Part shown: in pieces, positions 6,623 to 13,757 of the stretch
Layout of the letters: each line of letters begins with the position of its first letter
Position numbering within the stretch: position 1 is the first letter of the stretch
Source of the DNA: Legionellales bacterium UBA2469
GTDB taxonomy: Bacteria; Pseudomonadota; Gammaproteobacteria; Legionellales; Legionellaceae
DNA: 13,757 bases
Direction of reading: 5' to 3'
NCBI GenBank assembly: GCA_002342175.1
Contig: DDPL01000027.1
Span: 1-13,757, forward strand
Notes under the pieces: model-generated
The model's input: only the letters and a program-made list of their open reading frames with translations
What the model was told of the DNA's origin: nothing
Databases searched by the model: none
Position numbers and translations under genes: made by a program

Positions 6623-7828
6623 ATGAAAAAGTCATTATTCAAATTATCCCATGTGATTTCTGGATTTGTCGCTGTTTTGGTTGGTTTTACCAGCTCGGTG
6701 CTCATTGTGTTTCAGGCAGCTCATTTAACAGGAGCCAACTCAGCTGAAATGAGCTCCTGGCTTTTTGGTTTAGGTCTGAGTATTGCTATAACGTCAATTG
6801 GTTTTTCATGGTATTATCGAATGCCACTTTTAACGGGCTGGTCGACACCTGGAGCTGCTTTATTGGCGACAAGTTTAGCAGGTGTCACATTACCACAGGC
6901 CATTGGTAGCTTTGTGTTTGCAGCTCTCTTGACAGCACTTGTTGGTGGGTTGGGGCTTTTTGAACGTGTTATGCGCATTATTCCAAAAACCATCACTTCA
7001 GCCATGCTTGCGGGTATATTGTTACGTTTTGGATTGGATGTATTCCAAGCTTTTCAACAAGACATGCAAATGGTGGGATTAATGTTACTGACTTATATTT
7101 TGGGGCGTCGATTTTTTCCACGTTATGTTATTGTCTTGGTTTTATGTGTGGGACTTTTAGATGCATCTTTAAGGGGAATGATTTTTGCACAAAAATTTCA
7201 TTGGCAGTTGGCAACCCCCAAATTTATCAGACCGGAATTTCATTGGCAGACATTAATTAGCATTGGTATACCATTATTCATTGTGACAATGACATCACAA
7301 AATATGCCGGGATTAACGGTGATTACTGGGGCGGGTTACCAACCGCCGGTATCAAAAGTGGTCGTTGGAACGGGTTTAATCAATGCAATATTTGCCCCTT
7401 TTGGTTGTTATTCAATAAGTTTAGCTGCGATGACTGCCGCACTTTGTACGGGAAAGGAATCCGATCCAAATCCTAATTATCGATATAAATCCAGTATTAT
7501 CGCGGGTCTTTTTTGGTTAACTATCGCGATATTCGGATCGACCATGGTGATATTATTTACTTCTTTTCCTAAAGCGTTGGTTTTGACGATTGCAGGACTC
7601 GCACTATTTAATACGATTGGTACAAGTCTTTACGGTGCTATCCATTTAGAGAAAGATAGAGAGTCCGCTCTTTTAACGTTGTTAGTCACGGCCTCAGGTT
7701 TTTCAATATGGGGGATTGGCTCAGCATTTTGGGGCTTATTGGCAGGAATGCTTGCTATGCAAATTTTGCAATGGCGACAAAGTGATATTGCTGAGACTCC
7801 TAGCGTTCCTGCACTGGATACTCAATAG
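6623..7828 (+). CDS. BenE/YdcO-family membrane transporter (benzoate/H+ symporter-like)
   Basis: This 401-residue inner-membrane protein has about 12 hydrophobic segments, the usual length and pattern of the BenE family. Characteristic stretches are GFVAVLVGFTSS near the N-terminus, WYYRMPLLTGWSTPGAALLA, and IFVVTMTSQNMPG-like LFIVTMTSQNMPGLTV in the middle, followed by GYQPP and APFGCYSISLAAMTAALCTG. BenE is a benzoate/proton symporter in Acinetobacter, but most relatives have no tested substrate, so the name gives only the family. The start at 6623 (MKKSLFKLSHVISGF) fits homologues. An earlier ATG at 6581 would overlap rsgA. The gene follows rsgA by 22 bases and may be co-transcribed with it. 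Its stop lies inside the 3' end of hemY. Confidence 0.85.
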   Translation: MKKSLFKLSHVISGFVAVLVGFTSSVLIVFQAAHLTGANSAEMSSWLFGLGLSIAITSIGFSWYYRMPLLTGWSTPGAALLATSLAGVTLPQAIGSFVFAALLTALVGGLGLFERVMRIIPKTITSAMLAGILLRFGLDVFQAFQQDMQMVGLMLLTYILGRRFFPRYVIVLVLCVGLLDASLRGMIFAQKFHWQLATPKFIRPEFHWQTLISIGIPLFIVTMTSQNMPGLTVITGAGYQPPVSKVVVGTGLINAIFAPFGCYSISLAAMTAALCTGKESDPNPNYRYKSSIIAGLFWLTIAIFGSTMVILFTSFPKALVLTIAGLALFNTIGTSLYGAIHLEKDRESALLTLLVTASGFSIWGIGSAFWGLLAGMLAMQILQWRQSDIAETPSVPALDTQ

Positions 7829-8966
7829 CATTTTGCAATGCTTTTAACGCATTGCTAGGTTCATTGAGATCCATATAGATTTTGGCTAAAAGCGTATAGC
7901 TTTGATAGCGAGGCTTAATTAAAATGCTTTTTTGTAAATCAGCAATCGCACTTCCCCATAATTTTAATCCAGCCTCAATCTTTCCGAATGTATAATATAA
8001 CATGGCATGATTGGGTTGTTCTTCTCTTATTTTTTCAAGTTTTGTAAGCCAATAGTCTGATGGAGGTAGTAAACTAATAATTTCTAAAATCTCATCATCA
8101 CAATGCTCTTTTAGGCGTTTTTCGAGGCGATTTCTAATCAAACGTTGTTCAGGAAAAATGGGCGCCAAAGTCTTTAAGATGCGGATATTATTTTGCAAAA
8201 TGTTGGGTAGTTTTTTATAAGCATTAAGACTTTTATCCATTTGATTTGTTTGTACATCTTTTTGTAATACCGGCATGAAGACATCAAGATATTGGTTAAA
8301 ATATTCTTGTTCATTAACAAATAAATGACGCTGACACTCGAGTAAAGACAAACCTTCTGTATACTCCTTGAAGTGATGGTGGATTTGTAATTGTAATACA
8401 ACCCACTGATAGCTTGGACTTGGAAATAACTGTATAATCGTTTTGAGTGTTGCCTGAGCTTGCTCAAATTGTTTCTGTTCGATTTGTAATTTTGCCTTAA
8501 AAAGCAAAATACTTTCTTTGGCTTGCGGGTTGTTTGCCATGGCATGATTAATTAAATCATCACGTTCGGTATAGCTACCATCTTTTTGGGCAGCTTCTGC
8601 TGCAATTAAATCAGTTGACCACGTTGAAAGTTCTTGTTGTGCATGAATATTTTTGAGAGCTTTGTGCCATTTTCCTTGGTAAAATGCTTGTAAACCTCGA
8701 TTAAGAACTTGTTCAGCTCGGTATCGTTGCCATTGTCGAAATTTACTAAATAGAGAATAGGGTATGGTCAATAGATTTCTTAAAAACTGATAAGAACAGG
8801 CAACGCTGGTGATTAAAATAACCAGAAATAATATTGCCAAGAATAAGCTGGTTTCTATCTGCCAATGATGAAACACAAGTAAAATATAACCAGGATCTTT
8901 GGTTAATCCAATGCCTAAAAATGCTGAAAAAATACTAATGATGGCAATCATGAGAAGTTGTTTCAT
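7800..8966 (-). CDS. hemY: HemY-type heme biosynthesis-associated TPR membrane protein
   Basis: The 388-residue protein has two N-terminal membrane helices (about residues 3-22 and 41-60) followed by a cytoplasmic-type helical domain with TPR-like repeats. The clearest repeat covers about residues 325-385 (LYYTFGKIEAGLKLWGSA, then YTLLAKIYMDLNEPSNALKAL). This is the architecture of the enterobacterial HemY downstream of hemX. It is not the Bacillus HemY protoporphyrinogen oxidase. Its exact role is unknown, but it always accompanies heme genes. Its ATG overlaps the hemX stop in ATGA. It is last in hemCDXY, and its final 29 bases overlap the end of the BenE-type gene on the other strand. Confidence 0.9.
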   Translation of the reverse strand: MKQLLMIAIISIFSAFLGIGLTKDPGYILLVFHHWQIETSLFLAILFLVILITSVACSYQFLRNLLTIPYSLFSKFRQWQRYRAEQVLNRGLQAFYQGKWHKALKNIHAQQELSTWSTDLIAAEAAQKDGSYTERDDLINHAMANNPQAKESILLFKAKLQIEQKQFEQAQATLKTIIQLFPSPSYQWVVLQLQIHHHFKEYTEGLSLLECQRHLFVNEQEYFNQYLDVFMPVLQKDVQTNQMDKSLNAYKKLPNILQNNIRILKTLAPIFPEQRLIRNRLEKRLKEHCDDEILEIISLLPPSDYWLTKLEKIREEQPNHAMLYYTFGKIEAGLKLWGSAIADLQKSILIKPRYQSYTLLAKIYMDLNEPSNALKALQNAIEYPVQER

Positions 8967-9850
8967 AAATTTTTACTCGCGCTATCCAATAAATGATGTA
9001 CTTCTGCAAAACTTTTAAAAAACATGGGTTTTTCAAGAATGAGTTGAACAGATTGAAGTTTTTCAATCGATTCAGTGACCTGTGGTTCATGAAGCTGAGG
9101 ACTGATTACTTGCCAATTATCGTTTAGCGCTTTGGATAATACTCGATAACTCGTGTCATCTCTATTCAAACCAGTCATTTGCATTTGGGTTAAAAGCATG
9201 AGCATGTTTGATAATACTTGGTATTGTTGTGCAGGGGGTAAAATTTTCGGTATGGGTTGATGAAAACGCTCAATACTGATAAATGGCTTTAAACGATTAA
9301 GAACATTTTGGATACTTTGATCCTGACTGACAACAGTTTCTTTTTTATCAAACGGTATTGTTTGATGTAAGGAAGATCTTTTTTGTAGAACGGCTATTTG
9401 TTGATAAAGAGTTTGAATATTCTCAATGAGGGTATTATCTAAAATTATATTTTTATCTTTCAATTGATACAAATCTTCAGATAAGGCATCTGCTAAAGTT
9501 GTCCAGTGATTGGCATTGGCAATTTTTTGCGCATATTGTAGCAAATGCTCAGCAGAAGTCGCTTGATGCATAATTTTTAATTGCCATTTGGCTTGGCGGA
9601 TGAGCCAGAGAATTTGATTTAACAAAGCAATTTGGCTATTTTTCTCATGTATACGTTGATGTAGAAATTTTAAAGATTGTTGAAAAATATGTTGTTGTTC
9701 TTGTAAACCCTCAAGTAACTGTTGAGTTGCAAGTAATTCACGGGAATTATTATTGAGTTGTTTATATTCAAAAATAAAACCACCTGTTACCAGACAGTTG
9801 AATAAACCGAATACTATTAACCACTTATTTAATCCCTTATTATCACTCAT
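8963..9850 (-). CDS. hemX: HemX-type membrane protein of the heme operon
   Basis: The 295-residue protein has one N-terminal membrane helix (about residues 10-28), then a glutamine-rich coiled-coil stretch (about 30-75) and a helical domain. It includes the ILWLIRQAKWQLKI and LLQYAQKIANANHW-type segments found in HemX proteins. It is shorter than the E. coli protein (393). HemX is often annotated as uroporphyrin-III C-methyltransferase, but no SAM-binding methylase motifs are seen here, so an accessory or scaffolding role is more likely. It starts two bases after the hemD stop and overlaps hemY by four bases. Confidence 0.88.
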   Translation of the reverse strand: MSDNKGLNKWLIVFGLFNCLVTGGFIFEYKQLNNNSRELLATQQLLEGLQEQQHIFQQSLKFLHQRIHEKNSQIALLNQILWLIRQAKWQLKIMHQATSAEHLLQYAQKIANANHWTTLADALSEDLYQLKDKNIILDNTLIENIQTLYQQIAVLQKRSSLHQTIPFDKKETVVSQDQSIQNVLNRLKPFISIERFHQPIPKILPPAQQYQVLSNMLMLLTQMQMTGLNRDDTSYRVLSKALNDNWQVISPQLHEPQVTESIEKLQSVQLILEKPMFFKSFAEVHHLLDSASKNL

Positions 9851-9852
9851 AT

Positions 9853-10620
9853 TTAGAGGCCTTTTTTATAATTGATTAAAAATGCTAAAATTTCACTATG
9901 TTTGCATACATAGATGGGCTGATTTAGAAAGGAGCGTGCGCTTTTGGCTATTCTTTCACTGAAGACAAGCAGTGGAATTCTTTTAAACCATTTCTTTCCT
10001 TGTATAGGTAAACTATCCCAAAAATGAAACAATCCTTGCTCGCTTGTGATAATGATTATATTTACATTATCATTTTCCCAAAGCGTCGACAATTGGTTAT
10101 GATTGAAAAGTGAATTTTCACTTTTGTATACAATTAATGGGTGTACGATGGCACCTCTAAATTGTAGAGTATCTCCAATTAATTTTCGTCCTTGGGAGCC
10201 TTTTACCCACAAAATATGTTGATTTTCAATGGCACTTAAAATAGGTGCTTGCATTAAAAATTCACTGGTCGCATGTTCCGAATAATAATCAACATGATAG
10301 CCATAAGATGAAAGTGTTTTCGCCGTTCCAGAACCAATAGCGACCATTTTGATGTTCTCTGGAAGTTGAATATGCGCGTTTTGAATGCCCATTACAAATG
10401 CATGCACTGCTATTGGGCTTACAAAAATGGCCATTTGAATGTGACTGAATTGATTAAAATCAAAATGCCATTTTTGTGCGGGGATGGGAGTCAGTGTTTG
10501 CAATGGCAGTTCAATCACATGCGCATGATGTTCTTTTAGTTCTTCAGTTAAGCGGGCTTGTGCGCCACCAAAAATGGGGCGGGTATTGAGTACATTCAAT
10601 CCTTTGAGTTTTGCAGTCAT
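9853..10620 (-). CDS. hemD: Uroporphyrinogen-III synthase
   Basis: HemD closes hydroxymethylbilane with inversion of ring D to make uroporphyrinogen III, the step after HemC. The 255-residue protein has the two alternating alpha/beta domains of the family: TRP at 13-15, FVSPIAV (66-72), AIGSGTAKTL (94-103), ATSE (117-120), a VKGSQGR segment (139-145) and ITSEQG (191-196). Sequence conservation in this family is low, and gene position between hemC and hemX supports the call. Its ATG overlaps the hemC stop in ATGA, so the two proteins are probably made in a coupled way. Confidence 0.93.
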   Translation of the reverse strand: MTAKLKGLNVLNTRPIFGGAQARLTEELKEHHAHVIELPLQTLTPIPAQKWHFDFNQFSHIQMAIFVSPIAVHAFVMGIQNAHIQLPENIKMVAIGSGTAKTLSSYGYHVDYYSEHATSEFLMQAPILSAIENQHILWVKGSQGRKLIGDTLQFRGAIVHPLIVYKSENSLFNHNQLSTLWENDNVNIIIITSEQGLFHFWDSLPIQGKKWFKRIPLLVFSERIAKSARSFLNQPIYVCKHSEILAFLINYKKGL

Positions 10621-11531
10621 AGTCCCTCATTTAATAAATCGGCTGCACCTTGCTCAATGAGCGCTTGAGCGCATTGATGTGCAAGTGTTAAATCATGCCC
10701 ATAATTTTCGCTAAAAAGGCTTTTGGTTCCATCGGCCTTTAATACTTTTGCACGACAATGAATCTCTTTGTGAGTGATAAATTCAGCAAAAATAGCAATA
10801 GGAACATGGCAATGCCCACCCAATTGACGATTTACTTCTCTTTCAACTGAGACACATTGCATGGTTGGTATATGATGAAGGGGGGATAGGAGTCCAAGTA
10901 TCCTTTGATCGTGTTCACGACATTCAATACCAATAGCGCCTTGGCCGCATGCGGGAAGCATTTCTTCGGAAGAAAGTTGTTCTTTAATCAAATGTTCTAA
11001 ACCCATTCGTTCTAATCCAGCGCAGGCTAAAATAATGGCATCGAATTCATGAGCTTCAAATTTTTGAATTCTTGTTTGAATATTGCCTCTTAAGATTTTA
11101 ATTTGTAAATCAGGTCTTAATGCTAAAAGCTGAGATTGACGACGCAAGCTTGCTGTTCCAACAATGGCTTGAGGTTTTAGTTCCATAATGGTTTTGCCCT
11201 GATGGCTAAGTAATGCATCATAAGGATTATCGCGCTCACAGATAATTGGCAAATGCAGGCCTGAAGGGAAATGTGCGGGTACATCTTTCATGGAATGAAC
11301 GGCTATATCGGCACGACCATCAAGTAATGCTTGTTCAAGCTCTTTAACAAATAATCCTTTACCACCAAACTCCAGGAGCTTTTTTTGTAGAAGCTCGTCA
11401 CCTTGTGTTGTCATTGGTACCAGTTCAATATGAAGATTAGGCCAAAATTGTTGAAGGCGTTGGGCAACAGTATGGGCTTGTTGAAGTGCTAAAGGACTTT
11501 TTCGGGTTGCAATTTTTAAATGTTGGGACAT
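10617..11531 (-). CDS. hemC: Porphobilinogen deaminase (hydroxymethylbilane synthase)
   Basis: HemC polymerises four porphobilinogens into hydroxymethylbilane using a covalent dipyrromethane cofactor. In 304-residue numbering the catalytic Asp is D83 in HSMKDVP, the cofactor-carrying Cys is C241 in GGHCHVPI, and GTASLRRQSQ, LRGNIQTR and PACGQGAIGIE are all present. The frame is open to a TTG at 11591, but homology starts at MSQHLKIATRKSPLALQQA, so the ATG at 11531 is used; an ATG at 11561 is possible. No start has a clear ribosome binding site. It is the first gene of hemCDXY and lies 71 bases downstream of a porin gene. Confidence 0.95.
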   Translation of the reverse strand: MSQHLKIATRKSPLALQQAHTVAQRLQQFWPNLHIELVPMTTQGDELLQKKLLEFGGKGLFVKELEQALLDGRADIAVHSMKDVPAHFPSGLHLPIICERDNPYDALLSHQGKTIMELKPQAIVGTASLRRQSQLLALRPDLQIKILRGNIQTRIQKFEAHEFDAIILACAGLERMGLEHLIKEQLSSEEMLPACGQGAIGIECREHDQRILGLLSPLHHIPTMQCVSVEREVNRQLGGHCHVPIAIFAEFITHKEIHCRAKVLKADGTKSLFSENYGHDLTLAHQCAQALIEQGAADLLNEGL

Positions 11532-11562
11532 GTAACGACATTGATCATATTGAGAATACATT

Positions 11563-11591
11563 AGGATAGTTTTTTTTTTACAGATAGACAA
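11563..11591 (-). promoter_or_regulatory. Candidate hemC promoter with an A10 tract in the spacer
   Basis: On the minus strand TTGTCT (11591-11586) and TATCCT (11568-11563) are separated by exactly 17 bases. The spacer contains ten consecutive A residues (11579-11570). Each hexamer matches consensus at four of six positions. The site would start hemCDXY about 25 bases before the chosen hemC ATG. The support is motif inspection only. Confidence 0.3.
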
Positions 11592-11602
11592 TCATTCATT
11601 TT

Positions 11603-13300
11603 TTAAAATGCAAAGGTGAATGACTGCATCGCAACATATTCATTAGGACGATTTATAACTTGACTACCAGGCGCATAAATATACATCGGTCTTGCGGTCA
11701 GACAGCCTGGATAAAGAGGGTCATTATAACTCCCTGTGGAGCATCCCCCCGTAAATTGGGTTCCTGCAAATTCTGTTCTGAGAGAAAATAATTGATTCCA
11801 AAACCAGTTAAAGCCCAAACTATAGCCTGTAGCTTTAGATACCGAAGCACGGGGATCTGTAATTAAATAATAGGTTCCATCCCATTGCGTCGATTTGTAG
11901 ATAGAAAAACTAGAAGGGTCGGCTCTAAATGTAGTGAATCTTATAAAAAATTGTAGTGCTCCCCAGCCTTTTGATTGAAAAAAATTAAATTTTTCAAATG
12001 GTTCAATTTTTCCGTTCAATGAAAAAGGTTCTCCAGTGATATTATAGTATAAAGATACTTCGCTCGATTTATTTATTTGAATAATTGATGGAGTTTTTGA
12101 AGGGTTGGTGTCTGGGTTGGTGGGGGTGAGTGTTTGTAATGTTTGTGCCCATTCCGCAAAAAACGCTATATTATTGTTGTACCATACCAATTCAGGATGG
12201 ATACGATTTCTTGTGTTAATGGCATAAGTAGGGTAAAGAAAATTATTATAGCCAAACATGATATTTTGACCAAGAGTCAAAATAAAAGGAAGGTTGGTAT
12301 CTTTACTAAGTTTTTGGGTGCTGGCTGCAAGGCCAAATCCAAGATGTTTAAAAAAATTGTGTTCTTGATTGAGAAATGGATTTATAAAAAAGCGTCCTTC
12401 GAAACTTTTGTTTACCGTAAAATATCGAGAAGGTACATATGTGATGAGTGAAGAAGAAATAGAAATAGGGTTCAGTCCAGGGAAAACGCCATCAGGCGTA
12501 CCATTATATATACCCAATTGGTAAGAAAATTGTTGAAAATAACCAAGAAAACGATTTTGATAATATATGGGTAGTTCATCTTTGCCCAAATAACCATAAA
12601 GGACGACGCCATTCTCTTGGGAAGGCGCCATATTGGTTGTAAAACCTGGATACGTTAAGTATGAGTTTAATTTATTGTAAAAACCGGACAAAAGGCTTGC
12701 TTGATAACCTGCTTGAACGCTGAAATGCTTGAGTTCTGTTAAAGCCATTTTAGCATTTGAAATATAAAATTGGTTTTTATCGAAATTCGGCGTAATTAAA
12801 AAATGTGTATTTTCCAGGATGCGACCACCAATATTAATTCCCCCCTGATAAATCCAATTTCGAATAACGGTGTTTTGACGAATGACTGATTGACTTGAAG
12901 TCCCATTGTTAATTTTTAGACCACTAATATCACTGAAGATGTCAGCATTCCCTGTGATAAAGGGTTGAGCGATTAAATATGATTGATAGTTATCCGCATG
13001 TAAATTTAATAAATTATGCCCTAGAGCGAGATTGTAGGGAAAGGTTTGTTTTTCCCACAAGGACTCCTTGTGGGGGATGGATAATGGTTTTAGTATAGGT
13101 TCATCATGAGGGGCAAGTTTTTGTTGTATTATATTTAGCTTATTTTTTAGCAGGATTTCATTTTCTTGTATGGTATCGATTTTGATTTGAGTCGTTTTAA
13201 TTGTTGTTTTTAAATCGTTAATGCTTTGTGCATCATGGTCAAAAGCATATGATGCCAACAGCGGATTTATAATGAGGGTGAATAATATCAGAATGCGCAT
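11603..13300 (-). CDS. OprO/OprP-like outer-membrane porin (Porin O/P superfamily)
   Basis: The 565-residue protein begins with a signal peptide (hydrophobic residues 2-15, probable cleavage after ASYA at 16-19). A short coiled-coil region follows (about 24-65), then an aromatic-rich beta-barrel domain that ends in Phe, as needed for outer-membrane assembly. The final strands contain YSLGFNWFWNQLFSLRTEF, a pattern of phosphate-selective OprO/OprP-type porins, although the substrate cannot be read from sequence. The only cysteines in the mature chain are C520 and C533, in FTGGC-x12-CLT. It follows a second, similar porin by 11 bases and precedes hemC. The ATG at 13300 has only a weak AAGA-type ribosome binding site. 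Confidence 0.85.
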   Translation of the reverse strand: MRILILFTLIINPLLASYAFDHDAQSINDLKTTIKTTQIKIDTIQENEILLKNKLNIIQQKLAPHDEPILKPLSIPHKESLWEKQTFPYNLALGHNLLNLHADNYQSYLIAQPFITGNADIFSDISGLKINNGTSSQSVIRQNTVIRNWIYQGGINIGGRILENTHFLITPNFDKNQFYISNAKMALTELKHFSVQAGYQASLLSGFYNKLNSYLTYPGFTTNMAPSQENGVVLYGYLGKDELPIYYQNRFLGYFQQFSYQLGIYNGTPDGVFPGLNPISISSSLITYVPSRYFTVNKSFEGRFFINPFLNQEHNFFKHLGFGLAASTQKLSKDTNLPFILTLGQNIMFGYNNFLYPTYAINTRNRIHPELVWYNNNIAFFAEWAQTLQTLTPTNPDTNPSKTPSIIQINKSSEVSLYYNITGEPFSLNGKIEPFEKFNFFQSKGWGALQFFIRFTTFRADPSSFSIYKSTQWDGTYYLITDPRASVSKATGYSLGFNWFWNQLFSLRTEFAGTQFTGGCSTGSYNDPLYPGCLTARPMYIYAPGSQVINRPNEYVAMQSFTFAF

Positions 13301-13311
13301 GGTTAAATCTT

Positions 13312-13757
13312 TTAAAAAGTAAGTTGCAAACGTTGCATAAATATTTTTTCAGCTGGTCGATTTAAGACAGTGCTGGAGTTTAAAAATATATTGGAACCAC
13401 CAGTTAGGCATCCTGGAGTGGTCGTGGAACTTAAACCACCAGTTGAACAGCCTCCAGTAAATGAGGTGTAATCATACTCCATCGATATTCTTAAAAATTG
13501 ATTCCAGAACCAGTTGATACCCAAACTCCATGAGTTTGCTTGTTGCACGGAAATTCTAGGGTCTGCAAATAAGTAATAAGTGCTATCGTTATAATTGATA
13601 TAATCATTAAAATTATTGGGGTCTATTTTTAACTGGCTGACGCGAAAAACAAGTTGGAATGCGCCATATGCGCCTTTTTCAAAAACTTTAAAATTATGAT
13701 TGGGAATGAGGTGAAATAAGTTAAATTCTTCTTGAGTTAGGTTATAGATGAATTGAA
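13312..13757 (-). CDS. Second OprO/OprP-like porin, C-terminal part (cut by window edge)
   Basis: The frame is open from the window edge to the TAA at 13314-13312, giving at least 147 residues of the C-terminal end. It reads FEKGAYGAFQLVFRVSQL, then YYLFADPRISV, SLGINWFWNQFLRISMEY and FTGGCSTGG, ending in LQLTF. These match, in order, the last part of the neighbouring porin, including the C-x12-C spacing and the NRP-x-E-x3-MQ segment. The start lies outside the window; the internal GTG at 13548 is not a true start. The copies differ at most other positions, so the duplication is old. Confidence 0.85.
   Translation of the reverse strand, partial: QFIYNLTQEEFNLFHLIPNHNFKVFEKGAYGAFQLVFRVSQLKIDPNNFNDYINYNDSTYYLFADPRISVQQANSWSLGINWFWNQFLRISMEYDYTSFTGGCSTGGLSSTTTPGCLTGGSNIFLNSSTVLNRPAEKIFMQRLQLTF

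Noticed and set aside
11532..11591. N-terminal extension of HemC from a TTG at 11591
   Set aside because: The added residues (a lysine run encoded by the A10 tract) have no counterpart in HemC proteins, and homology begins at the ATG at 11531.
12143..12451. Plus-strand open frame within the porin gene
   Set aside because: It is antisense to a convincing porin sequence and has no recognisable features.
13312..13548. A separate 78-residue gene starting at a GTG at 13548
   Set aside because: The same frame stays open to the window edge and continues porin homology upstream, so this is the end of a longer gene.
1..13757. CRISPR array or tRNA genes
   Set aside because: No regularly spaced direct repeats and no cloverleaf with a TTCGA-type arm were found on either strand.

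Overview
The window reads as AT-rich chromosome from a gammaproteobacterium. The core genes (cca, orn, rsgA, hemCDXY) are of gammaproteobacterial type. The low GC, the overlapping gene packing and an effector-like repeat protein suggest a host-associated member of the Legionellales (Legionella/Coxiella-like); this placement is inference.

Left part (1-3253): the window opens inside the 3' end of a 5S rRNA gene, so an rRNA operon lies to the left, and a strong hairpin terminator follows. Facing it are two minus-strand genes of accessory character. One is an unrecognised 128-residue protein. The other is a 399-residue protein built largely of consecutive repeats of about 33 residues. Their spacing and conserved positions match TAL-effector-like repeats of the BurrH/BAT type, and one repeat keeps an exact HD di-residue at positions 12-13. 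Its C-terminus carries an EExxE motif of the kind seen in Dot/Icm substrates. Next comes a small EamA-type transporter gene split by a complete 938-bp IS630-family element. The element has inverted repeats of about 22 bp, TA target duplications and a two-frame transposase joined at an A8 slippery run. Removing the element and one TA restores an intact 142-codon EamA gene.

Middle (3200-7828): a tightly overlapping minus-strand operon encodes cca (tRNA CCA addition), orn (oligoribonuclease) and queH (queuosine synthesis). Divergent from it are rsgA (30S assembly GTPase) and a BenE-type membrane transporter. The orn/rsgA neighbourhood is conserved in many gammaproteobacteria. The cca product is short and lacks recognisable HD-domain motifs.

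Right part (7800-13757): the heme genes hemC-hemD-hemX-hemY form a compact minus-strand operon with 4-base or near-zero spacing. Upstream on the same strand are two tandem OprO/OprP-like porins, the second cut by the window edge. Both carry an identical C-x12-C motif near the C-terminal beta strand. The genes at 3' ends are packed so closely that benE/hemY and eamA/queH overlap tail to tail.
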